Source: Termitomyces sp. T153
Taxonomy: Eukaryota > Basidiomycota > Agaricomycetes > Agaricales > Lyophyllaceae
Assembly (NCBI GenBank): GCA_018296165.2
Contig: JACKQL020000107.1
Span: 1-64,000, forward strand
Reading direction: 5' to 3'
DNA length: 64,000 nucleotides
The notes beneath the pieces were generated by a model. It did not search any database. It saw only the letters and a program-made list of their open reading frames with translations, and was not told the origin of the DNA. Position numbers and translations under genes: made by a program. Positions 1-10,801 of this stretch are shown here, in pieces (the stretch's first letter is position 1; each line of letters opens with the position of its first letter).

Positions 1-256
1 GGGGTTGACATCGGACTCTTTTCTTGTTTTGGTTGTGTTAGCAATTAAGCATTGCCAAGACTTCGCCTAGGATTTTTTTCACTTAGTTACAGACTGACAC
101 CTTGTATGCACCATAAGCACAGTGACAGATGCCATTGCTAGTGGTACTTATTTGTTTACTTTCCCATACTATACTTCGAAACATATAAATACTAACTGTA
201 CATAGACAGAAGGGGGACACGGAAGAGAGAACGGAGAACCCCTTTTGAAGTCAACC

Positions 257-320
<64 letters not shown>

Positions 321-694
321 CTACCAGCTTGATATTACATGTCGTCCTTCTTTCCCTTACCTTGTCTTTGACTCCGGCTTAGTGACGAGCCTCCTACACT
401 TCAACTTTGCCTTAGTTTGGTACCAACTGCAGGTACCTATTTACGTTAATTTGACTTAGCAACGCTAGCGACTTTGGCTAGTAATTAGATCAAGTTTGTC
501 CCCTGCCTCCGCTGGCAATAGTGCCTTCTTTCTACTTCACCCCCACATCACAACTTTTGCTCTAGTTTTCTGGGATGGTTACTGACTTGCCCTCAATTAT
601 TAAGTTCCTACTGCCAGCTACCCTATCTAGTGACTAGTGTCAGGTCCTCTCTTTAGGTTTCCTGCATGGTGCTAGGCAGCAAAGGAGCACATCA
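1..694 (+). repeat. Left LTR of family 1, partial
   Basis: It aligns with 10090-10801 and ends with the same CACATCA. The first roughly 380 bases of the LTR are missing because the window starts inside it. A TATA-like TATAAATA lies at about 184-191, so the promoter and leader portions are present. The two LTRs differ by scattered substitutions and by the length of the CT tract, so the insertion is not brand new. Confidence 0.92.
259..317 (+). repeat. (CT)n microsatellite in LTR leader
   Basis: An almost pure CT tract about 70 bp downstream of the LTR TATA box, within the predicted transcribed leader. The equivalent tract in the right LTR is 10349-10423 and differs in length. Confidence 0.95.
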
Positions 695-696
695 TT

Positions 697-714
697 TTGG
701 AGCCCACCATGAGG
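697..714 (+). promoter_or_regulatory. Candidate primer binding site of family 1
   Basis: TGGAGCCCACC begins 3 nt after the LTR end and starts with the TGG expected opposite a tRNA CCA end. I could not match it to a specific tRNA from memory, and unlike families 2 and 3 it does not match the element's own transcript start. This is a positional call only. Confidence 0.3.
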
Positions 715-1049
715 GTACTTTGAAGTTAACCATTCCGCCAGAAACAAGAGCACAAGCGAAACGTCGCTTGGAAAACCTTATTGAATCACCCCAGTCTTTC
801 CTTTTGACCCCTCAGCATTCTTTGCCAGCACTTTGTCCTCGACCTCTTGCTGACGAATTTGAAACCGCTAGAAACCTTTGTGACGTTAGTGAAATCCTTG
901 CTGACTTTCTGGGCGCCTTTATCAAAAGTTTCCTCGACACACCACTTTCACCTTTAACTCCTACTGACTCTCTATTCTTCCCAGAAGCTCAATCTATACC
1001 ATCACCACCAACTAACCCCCTTCCTTTGCTAAATCCGACAATCGCTCTT

Positions 1050-4000
1050 ATGAACAATGACCCCGTCACTCAGCAGGCTAGAATGCTGCCATGCAACAAC
1101 ACAACCGTGCCTAAATGGGATGAGAGTCACCCTAGGGAACTACCCCAATACTTCAAGGAACTGGAATATCTATTCGCTGACTGTGGAATCGCTGATGACA
1201 CACAGAAGAAGGAATATGCGGCTCGATACGTCTCTTATGACACAGCAGAGACCTGGCTTGGCTTACCTGAATTTGGCGACAACGTTACTATTGGCAACAA
1301 TGCTCCTTGTCCATATACATATCAGGAATGGAAAGCAGCAGTGCTTAAGTTGTACCCTGGCGCAGATGCTAGCGCCTGTTATAATCTTGGCGACCTGGAA
1401 CAACTTGTCAACCAGACTTTCAACAGCAGCTTAGCGACTTGGGAAGGTTCTCCAACTACTACAGAGATTTCCAACGTATCGCCAGATGGTTGCTCGCTAA
1501 TGGCAAACTCTATTGAAACAAGGAATGTCGCTTGTTTCAACAAGGGATCCCTACATTGCTATGGTCTAAAATTGTTTGCCGTCTCAAAATCACTCTTCCC
1601 GACCAACATCCTGAGGACCCTTATGAAGTTGATCAAGTTTTCGAGGGCGCAAAGTGGGTTTTAAAGGGAACAGACACCTCTACGACCAAGACCAGCAATG
1701 TCACCAGCGGTATTCATTTGTCATCATCAATCACTAACCCGCCAACTGCCCCTTCACCTGCACCTAAGCAAGAAACTTTGGAATTAGTAACCACTACAGC
1801 GATTGTCAGCACCCTAGAACGACTGGAAGCTCTGTTGACCAACAGTAGCGCCCAACCTCAGCAACAGTTTGCTAACAGCACTTGCCACTTTTGTGGCAAA
1901 ACTGGTCATACTATGGTCCGGGGCACTTGTATAAAGCTGGAGCAAATGATCTTACAAGGAAAGGTTTGTCATAATGCTGAAGGCAAGATTGTTTTACCAT
2001 CTGGCACTATGATTCCCAATTATTTCAGCAAGTGACTATACATGGAATGCATCGAGGAATGGCACCGGCTTAACCCAGGACAAATCGTCACAGGCAGACT
2101 CTCTTCAAACACTAACCCAGATCCAGAGCAGGCGGCTAGGCAGCAGTCGCTAATCCATGAGGTAATGCAACAGGACATCACTATGAGCCGAGCACTAAGC
2201 AAGGAAGAACAGATAGAGGCTTTGGAGTGCGAACTCTTTGCACTCAGGTGAAATGGTGAAAAATTTGATGGTGTACAAGTTCCCCATGTGGCTTACCGAC
2301 CAGTGAACAATGCCCCGAAGGTAACACCCACGACTAGCGACCCTCCAGCGACTTCATCTCCTACTGATTCAACTCCAGCTCCTGTCGCTAAGCCTGCAGA
2401 CAAAGGTAAAGCACCCAAACATACTGTTGTTAAAGAACAACCACCTGTCGCTAAGGAACCCGTTGCTCAGCCTCCTGCCCATCCATTTTCTGGCATCCCT
2501 AGTTGCTATGCCCCCCCTGCTAACAGGAATTTCACTGCTCCCAATAGAACTAACAATGGTGCATATCAAACTATGCCACCCATTTACGACATCGAGCAAT
2601 CCAAGGCAGTTTTTGAACAGGTTTTAAGCATCAGGGTTACAGTATTGGTTGGCAAACTTTGCTCAGTATCTCAGGACATTAGGAATCAGTTTAGGACAGC
2701 AGTTATGCCCAAACAATTAGTAGGAGCTAGTGCTAATACGGTACAGGACCCCAGTGACATTTTCAAAGATATTTTGCCAACATTTGCTATTGAAGAACCC
2801 CAGTTTTCGCTTGGATCCAACACTGATACCACTAATGGACTTACCTCTGACAAGGCACCATTCACTTCTGTTGACCCTGTGGAAGCTTACATTGATTCGC
2901 TACCTCATGGAGAAGAGCCTGTGGTGCTCACTGTTGCTAAGGATTCTCAGTCACTTCGTACCATCATGATGCTGATTGACAACAAAGAGGAAGTGGAATG
3001 CATCCATGACAGTGGTTCCCAGATAATTTCAATGTTTGCAGAAATCGCCAGCGACATTGGGCTATCTTATGACCCTAACATTGTGTTAAATATGCAGAGC
3101 GCTAATGGTACCATGGATTGATTGCTAGGACTTGCACGCAACGTACCCTGCACTATTGGCGACATAACGATTTACCTCCAGATCCATGTTTTACAGTCCC
3201 CTGCCTATGACATTCTACTCGGATGCCCCTTTGATGTATTAACTCAAAGTACAGTCAATACAATTAGCGACATCGAAACAACTATAACAATCATGGACCC
3301 CAATACTGGCCTACAGCGCACTATCCCTACCTTTCCACGCAGCAAAACCAAGAGAAACAACCGTCAAAATGTTCGCTTCGAAACAGAGGTACTCCGTTGC
3401 TTTCATCGCCGGAGGCATTGAAGAAGATAGCGACCTAGTGATCGTTATCAGCTATGACCATTCAACTGGTCTAGTGACGTGTATAGCTTCTTGTGATTTG
3501 AACAAAGACGTTTTACTTACCAATTCTGACCCACAGACTGATTTCACACTAGCATACCTATATACTATGGCTAGTGACATTTCCGATTTCTCCCTTCCAC
3601 CTCGTGCTTATCTTGTTTCTACTGATACCTCTAACCCCTTGATTCTTGGACAAGCTTTATCACTTGATACATGTGTTACAGACACTACCCCCACCTACGT
3701 TAACATTCCATCCCTCGCTCAATATGTCGCTAACGAATTCCCTAAGTGAAAAGGAGTCCAGGTCAAGAAGAAGTACAAGCCTGTCGCTATGAAGACCAAA
3801 CCAGTCACCAGCCACGTTAGCGAGGACTTTCGAATCAAATGCCAGATTATTGGCAACCCACTAGCGACAATCCCTCCGCTTAACCCAAATCCGCCACCTT
3901 TTGTTCTGACAAAGCGATTCACTAGCAAGTGACGAGCGAAACTGGTTAAGGACCACGACACAGGGTTCCTCACTAGCGACAAAATCAATGTATTAGTCGA

Positions 4001-7000
4001 CATGGTCACCAAACAGGAAAAAGCTTTCACTTGGGAAGATTCCGAATGAGGAAGCTTGTGCCCCAATTTCTTCCCGCCAGTATGCATGCCGACAATTCTG
4101 CACATACCGTGGGTCCAGCACAATCGCCCCATACCCCCAGGGCTAGAAAAGGAAATATGCAAGATTATTCGTGGCAAAATTAATGCTGGTATCTATGAAC
4201 CTTCAAACTCAGCTTACTGCTCGTGATGGTTTTGCGTTCTCAAGAAAAATGGTAAGCTTTGGATTGTGCACAGTCTCAAGCCACTAAACCATGTCACCAT
4301 CCGCCATTCTGGAGTACCACCTTTTCCAGATCATGTTGCAGAATCTTTCGCTGGACGCATCTGTGGTGCCACTCTCGACCTCTATGTTGGCTACGATGAG
4401 TGACTTATCAACCCAGCATCACGTGACTTAATGACGTTCCAGACTCTGTTTGGCACCCTTCGATTAGTGACCTTGCTGATGAGATGGACCAACTCTGTGC
4501 CTATATTTCACGATGACATTACCTTTATTTTGCAGCCAGAGATCCCCCATAACGTGCTCAGCTTTATTGATGACATCAGTGCTAAGGGACCCAAGGATTG
4601 GAAGATTGTTAACGGTAAACCTGCTAAGCATCCCGCTAACTCAAATATTCACCTAGCACTCTGAGAGTTCTTTGAACTTCTTAACAGGATACTTCAACGA
4701 ATGAAATACTGCGGCGGCACCTTCTCAGGTCACAAACTCATTCTTTGTGCCCCGACTTTCAAGATTCTAGGACATGTTTGTACTCCTAGCGGTTGAATCC
4801 CTGACGAAAGTCACTTAGCGTTAATCGAGTGATGGGGGCCTTGCAAGTCGCTATCGGAAGTTCGAGCCTTTTTGGGTACTGTTGGGGTACTAAGAACTTT
4901 CATCAAGAACTTTGCACATAGAGCCCACAACCTAACAACGCTTACTCGTGTTGGCATTCCTTTCGAATTTGGCCCCGATCAAATAAATGCTCAACATGAC
5001 CTCGTAAAAGCCTTACAAGACACTAAGCCCCTTGTTCCTATTGATTATGAATCGCCTGACCCCATCATCTTAGCGGTTGATATGTCATACATAGCGGTTG
5101 GATTTTATCTTTGTCAGTGCACAGGCAACAATCGCAAAGAATGCCACTACAACCACTTTGGGTCAATTATGCTAAATGACAGAGAAGCCCGATTCAGTCA
5201 GCCTAAGTTGGAACTCTATGGCCTCTATCGAGCTCTGCAAGCATTACAGGTATACCTCATTGGTGTCAGGAACCTTATCATCGAAGTCGACGCTTGCTAC
5301 ATTAAGGGTATGCTTCAGAACCCTGACGTCCAGCCTTCCGCTAGCATGAACCACTGGATCATGGCGATTTTGATGTTTCACTTCGAGTTGGTACATGTCA
5401 AGGGAACTTTCCATGGCCCTGATGGTCTCTCACGATGCCTGCCACAGCCTGGCGACCCTCCCATTGACGATAGCGACAATTCTGTTTACGAAGATTGGAT
5501 CAATTGCTTGCACAGGTTCATTCACCAAGTTCAGTTACCACTGCCGCTACTTCGCCAAGTCTCGACAGCCTCACATCGCTTACCTCCTTTGGCCGAGTAC
5601 GATTGTTCACTTACTTTAGTGATTTTTGCAAGCGACACCAACACTCCCCCACGATTACAGACCAGCAATGATATAACACCTCTCTGGGATGATGGCACCA
5701 CTACTTATAGCAGCATACCCCGCAGTGCTAAAGCTATTGCCAGCAACATTCACGTACTCCTAGTTGAGAAATGGCTTCACGACCTCGTCAGACCGGACGG
5801 CCTTAGCGACAAAGACTATGCCACTTTCGTTTGCTACGCATCCATGTTTGTCATTATGGGAGGCAAACTTTGGTGAAGAAGCCAAGACGGGGCTCACAAG
5901 TTGTTTGTTCCTATCACCAGTCGCTTATGGGTCTTAAAGGCGATGCATGACGACTTGGGACACAGAGGTCTCTTCGCTACCCACTCAGCCCTCCTAGAAC
6001 AATTTTGGTGGCCTCAAGTTAGCACTGATATTGTGTGGTACCTTTGGACGTGCCATCCCTGCCAGATACATCAGACGACCAAGGTTCTCATTCCACCAAC
6101 TGTCGCTACGCCAGCGCCCTTGTTCAGCAAGATATACGTTGACACCATGTTCATGCCACCCTCCAATAAGTTCAAATACATCATTCAAGGATGTTGTTCA
6201 CTGACTCATTACCCCAAGTTTCGTATGCTTGCCAGAGAGAACACTGAAGCCATCGCTAAGTGGCTGTATGAGGAGGTCATTTGTCGCTGGGGAGCGCTTA
6301 GTGAGATCGTTACCGACAATGGACCCCCAATCATAAAGGTGGTTACCTACTTGGTGAAGAAGTATAACTTGCACCATATCCGGATCTCTGGTTACAATAA
6401 GCACGCTAATGGGATAGTTGAGCGGCCTCATTTCAATGTTTGCCAAGCCCTTTTCAAGGTGGTCGACGGTGATCAGTCTAAGTGGAGTACTGGTACTTAT
6501 TCTGTCTTTTGGTCAGAACGCATGACAGTTCGCAAGCAAATGGGTTGTTCCCCTTACTTTGCGACAACCGGTACCCACCCCCTTTTGCCTGCCGACATAG
6601 TGGAAGCAACATATTTGCAACCGCCGCCAAACTCGCTGCTGTTGACAACTGATCTCATAGCCTGCCAAGCAATCAACCTTCAGCGTCGCCAAGAAGATCT
6701 CGACCGCCTTCACAGATTACAACTTCAAAGCAGGTGACCTCGTACTAATGTGGAACACTAGAATCAAGGTAACACATAACAAGAAAATGAAGCCTCGCTA
6801 CCTAGGCCCATTGGTGGTAATCTCTCGCAACCATGGAGGCGCTTACATTGTTTGTGAACTAGATGGCTTGGTACTACATCGCCCTGTTGCTGCCTTTTGC
6901 TTGATCCCCTATTTCACTAGAGAACACATAACCGTGCCTAATGACGCTTTTGACATCGACACTTCACACCTCAGAGAACTGGAGCAAACTGAGCTTGTTG

Positions 7001-7074
7001 ACAACGATGATACTGGCGGGGTTGCCAGTGAAGAAGAAAACTACCTTTTGCTAAGCCTTAGCGATTTCTCTTAA
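1050..7074 (+). pseudogene. Degenerate gag-pol polyprotein of family 1
   Basis: The gag region starts near 1050 and carries a CCHC-like knuckle at 1883-1930 (Cys-x2-Cys-x4-His-x6-Cys). Protease follows (DSG near 3007, later ILLG), then RT with the catalytic FIDD near 4563-4574, RNase H (about 5040-5420) and integrase with an HHCC zinc site (about 5946-6070), a D-D-E core (VDTM, TDNG, VER) and a C-terminal domain to 7074. The frame changes near 1436, 3370-3420 and 6690. Thirteen in-frame stops interrupt it at about 1514, 2033, 2249, 3119, 3747, 3930, 4047, 4224, 4400, 4662, 4794, 4829 and 5874. All are TGA, and most sit where gypsy relatives have arginine, fitting CGA to TGA decay. The RT and integrase catalytic residues are otherwise intact. 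Confidence 0.9.
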
Positions 7075-7526
7075 CTCTGCCTGGTGTCTTATTGTTCTTA
7101 TCCATATTATCCAGGAAAACAGTAAAAAAAAAAAAAAATACCTTACAAAAACATTAAGTCCTTTTTTTTGTCTTCATTATTTTTTTTTTATTACTCCAGT
7201 TGAAAGGCCTTTCACAGACACTTTACCTGACTACTCTTTTGTTTCAATGCTGCACTTGGCTATTCCATTGCCAGCACTCGGCATGCCTCTAGGAGTAAAA
7301 CGCCATGATGATCTACTGAGCATTTGCCTTAAAGACGTCGCTAGTGCTAGGTGACAATTGCTAGTACACCTTTATTGATCTTGTTCTTCATTTTTCCTTT
7401 TGCTTCCTTCTTGATTTCTGAACCTTTGACAATATAATATATACTTTTGGGGCCCTTTAAGGAGGCTAGTCTGTGTCCATGCTATGAAAAACTAAAAAGA
7501 AAATTATATACAGGAGGCGACTGGTG
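7075..7526. other. Non-coding spacer between pol and antisense gene
   Basis: It follows the end of integrase and contains an A-run at about 7123-7138 and several T-rich tracts. It separates the convergent 3' ends of pol (+) and the antisense gene (-). I see no ORF or other feature. Confidence 0.6.
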
Positions 7527-9538
7527 CTAAGCATCGAGGTCAGTGTCATTGTCAGGCACCTCCATCGCCCCTGCCTCCTCCCAATCTCCCTCTCCAACGT
7601 TGTTCTCCTCCTGCCAGGCCAGGAAGGCCTGACAGTCACGCCGGTATCCCGCCAGAGTCACCAACATTTGCCTAGTGACAGTGTAACGGGCCCGCGCCGC
7701 TAACAACTCCTCCCTCACTGCCTCCAGTTCTCTCTGGAACCGCCATTCCACTACTGCTGCCCTCTCATTGAGATCCATTAGCAACGCCACTGCTGTCAGC
7801 GGCGTTAGCCAACCAAGGTCCTCGCCCAGCCATTCCAGTTCATCGTCGCCAACCTGGCGCAAAGGTGTGTTGCTCCAAGTCCCCTAGCAAAGTGGTTAGT
7901 GATCAAGAAACTAGCGAAAAAGAAAGACTTACCCTTCGTCAGACTTTGGCTTCCTCAGCCCTCTCTTTCTTGTCCTCCTCAGCCGTGGCTGGGACAGCCT
8001 CAAGTTCCTCCTTGCCCTCAACCTCCATGTCGCTGGCCTCTCGCTCTGCCTCAGCGACCGTCGCTAAGGGAGTAGTCTCTCTCATCTCCACATCCCCCGC
8101 TCCCTCCTTGCTAGCGACCATCCAAGGTCGCTTAGCGCTAGCGACCAATGAAGGACTTGCTGTTCGTTTTTGCGCCAAGGGCAAGTCATCGCCATCGTTG
8201 TCGCTACCGTCCTCGTTGCTCTCCACAATTGCCCTGCTCTTCATCTTGGCGCCTCCACTGCCTCCAACTCCAGCCTCCTCCTGCGATGTCGGTAAGATCA
8301 AGCTCGAGGGCTTGACCTCAATGGGCTCCCCTCGCCTTGCCAACTCCCGTTGTTGCTCCACAAAAGCCCTTGCATTCCTTACCAACGCCGCCTTTGTCGC
8401 TATCCTCTTAGCGAACTTGCCACCAGTGCTCCTCGATGACCATCTGCTGTGCGAGCAGCTTTTCCTTGTACTGTTGCAGTGATAACAGGGCTGGACCCCA
8501 GTGGGGTACCAGCAGCCCTCTGGGTCATTATCGGCCCAGCAGTTGTTGCACTAAAAGAATTTGTTAGCGACACAGAAAGAAACAATCGCTAAGTGCTTAC
8601 CGCTCCTTGCGTGCGCTTATACTCTTGTCGCTTCTCTAGCGACACTGTTACTTTCCCCTTGGCCCTCTCTAACTTCACCCCAGCTCCCAGTCCAGTGTCC
8701 ACCACCATCGAGGCCTTTCGCCAACGAAGGAGCATTGCCAAGTGCTTGTCAGTAAACGTTTCTTCAATATCATCCTGCAAGAAAAAGTTAGCGAACGTTG
8801 TCAAGAGTCAGTGAAAAAGAAGAAAAGGGACTCACCTCAATATCCTCGTCCTCCTCTTCCCATGCCTTTGCCTTCCCCTTTCTTTTGCTCCTCAGGGTTG
8901 TCACCAGTCTTGGTGACGTCGCCAACCCCCTAGCGACACCGCCAGCTGCAGCCTTGGGAGTTGAGGGGCCCGCCTCTTGAATGTCCCCACAATTTGCCGC
9001 CTCATTGTCCCCACGACCCTCGTTCCATCCCTCCCCCCTCACCACCGCTAACGCACCTACCGGGTGCTGGAAGAAGAACTGGTCATTTGGCGACAACTCT
9101 TCAAAAAGCTAACATACCTTAGCAGTGTTGCTAGCACTGGCGACTACTGGGGCACTTACCGTCATGCCCACTGTAAGATCGTCCATTAGGAACTCTAACG
9201 AAGGATCAACTGGCGCCTAGCGGTTGCATTAGAAATTGTCACTAACAAGAAGACAGGAAAGAACTTACAAAATGAACATCAAATGGGCGAACCCATTCTT
9301 CCCCCTTGTACCACTCATACAGCTGGCAACACTCCCTCTTGACGGTCGCCAACTCTGGCCACTCAACTCCACTCCCCGCAGTCTTGAACCACTGAAGCCA
9401 TGTCTGGAAGATGGCGGTAACCGCTAATCGCAGATCCTTCACCAACGACGCACGGGCCACCGTGAGCAACCTGTCGACACGTTCCAGGAAAGCGTGGGCC
9501 ATCATAGTCTTTTCAAACTGAGAGGCCAGATTGGACAT
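7527..9538 (-). CDS. Antisense six-exon gene carried inside family-1 element
   Basis: Proposed exons on the minus strand are 9538-9269, 9216-9160, 9108-8836, 8774-8601, 8550-7933 and 7853-7527. Each boundary has a GTRRGN donor (GTAAGT or GTAAGC, GTGAGT once) and an AG acceptor. The introns are 50-79 bp and all phase 0. The product is about 570 aa. Exon 5 opens with a cysteine cluster (C-x2-C-x8-C-x8-C-x2-C-x6-C) and continues into an acidic, lysine-rich segment. The last exon is predicted coiled coil and ends in TDLDA. One in-frame TGA (7939-7941), three codons before the exon-5 donor, is the only break and could be a decayed CGA. The function is unknown; the cluster may bind zinc. The antisense position explains how introns survive reverse transcription, because they are not introns in the genomic sense RNA. 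Confidence 0.65.
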
Positions 9539-9703
9539 AGCGATAAGATTGAGATGGGAAGGGAGAATAGTAGATAAGAAGAAAGTGGAGATGAAGTTCA
9601 AGCAATACCGCCAGCCAGTTTTATTCAAATCTCTTTGGCACACGGACCAGGCAATCGAACTCGTGACTTTGAGGTTGACTGAGGACAGTCAATATTTCAG
9701 TAT

Positions 9704-9712
9704 GGGGGAGGA
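9704..9712 (+). promoter_or_regulatory. Polypurine tract of family 1
   Basis: GGGGGAGGA directly abuts the TGATG start of the 3' LTR, as expected for the plus-strand primer of reverse transcription. Confidence 0.8.
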
Positions 9713-10347
9713 TGATGAGCCCCAGTTTTTGCTGAGCACCATTTTCGGCATTCTTTTGGCATTGTGGACTTAGCGGCAGCTGACTACTTTGTATTTGACA
9801 CAAGTCACACCACTCAGCACATGGGACCGAGCCCAAGGGTTGGACCAAAGCACGAGACCCTAGCGACCACGAGACTTATCGAGCACAAGAAATATCATGA
9901 GGAGCCTGGAGCATGGGCCTAGATCATCAAGGCCTAGACCCCCCTAGCGATGATTACTAGCGACCCTAGCGATCCTGGTGACAAAACAGCGTTCTCCTAC
10001 CATATAGGGACAAATTATCAGACGCGTGCCTTTTTACTACCATTTCGTTTGCCGAGCTTGCCAACATACTGAACGGCATCTACGCTTCAGGTGTTGACAT
10101 CGGACTCTTTTCTTGTTTTGGTTTTGTTAGCAATTAAGCGTCGCCAAGACTTTGCCTAGGATTTTTTTCACTTAGTTACAGACTGACGCCTTGTATGCAC
10201 CATAAGCACAGTGACAGATGCCATCACTAGTGGTACTTATTTGTTTACTTTCACATACTATACTTCGAAACGTATAAATACTGACTGTACATAGACACGA
10301 TACATACAGGAGAGAGAACAGAGAACCCCCTTCTAAGTCAACTAGCT

Positions 10348-10423
<76 letters not shown>

Positions 10424-10801
10424 AAGCCTACCAGCTCTATATTACACTTCGCCTTTCTTTCCCTTACCCTGTCTTTGACTCCGGCTTAGCAACGAGCCTC
10501 CTCTACTTCAACTTCGACTTAGTTTGGTACCAACTGCGGGTACCTATTCACGTTAATTCAACTTAGCAACGCTAGTGACTTTGACTAGTAATTAGATCAA
10601 GTTTGTCCCCTGCCTCCACTGGTGATAGTGCCTTCTTTCTACTTCACCCCCACGTCACAACTTTTGCTCTAGTTCTCTGGGATGGTTACTGACTCACCCT
10701 CAACTATTAAGTTCCTACTGCCAGCTACCCTATCTAGTGACTAGTGTCAGGTCCTCTCTTTAGGTTTCCTGCATGGCACTAGGCGGCATAGGAGCACATC
10801 A
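9713..10801 (+). repeat. Right (3') LTR of family 1, complete, 1089 bp
   Basis: It runs from TGATGAGCCC to GAGCACATCA. The boundary is confirmed by the solo copy at 16621-17687, which starts and stops at the same points. TATA-like TATAAATA lies at 10273-10280 and the CT tract at 10349-10423. Confidence 0.92.
10349..10423 (+). repeat. (CT)n microsatellite, right LTR
   Basis: Imperfect CT tract at the same LTR position as 259-317, longer here and with small interruptions. Confidence 0.93.

Larger units (their letters stand above)
1..10801 (+). mobile_element. Family-1 Ty3/gypsy LTR retrotransposon (left LTR truncated by window start)
   Basis: Bases 1-694 repeat at 10090-10801, giving two LTRs around an internal region of about 9.0 kb. 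The complete right LTR begins TGATG and ends CATCA, a perfect terminal inverted repeat, and is preceded by a purine run at 9704-9712. Protease, RT, RNase H and integrase follow in Ty3/gypsy order, and no chromodomain is visible. The 2.6 kb between integrase and the 3' LTR carries an antisense intron-containing gene. The right flank continues into a family-2 element, so this element inserted into an older one. Its left flank and target-site duplication lie outside the window. Confidence 0.93.

Noticed and set aside
3..694. Taking the left LTR as starting at base 3 with TTGACATC
   Set aside because: The right copy and the solo LTR at 16621 show homology about 380 bp further upstream, to TGATGAGCC with a matching CATCA end, so the window simply starts inside the LTR.
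3369..3421. Programmed ribosomal frameshift between protease and RT of family 1
   Set aside because: No slippery site and pseudoknot were evident, and the element has other random frameshifts inside domains.
1050..7074. UGA used as tryptophan or selenocysteine in family-1 pol
   Set aside because: Most TGA positions correspond to arginine in related polyproteins, which CGA decay explains, and frameshifts show that the copy is dead.
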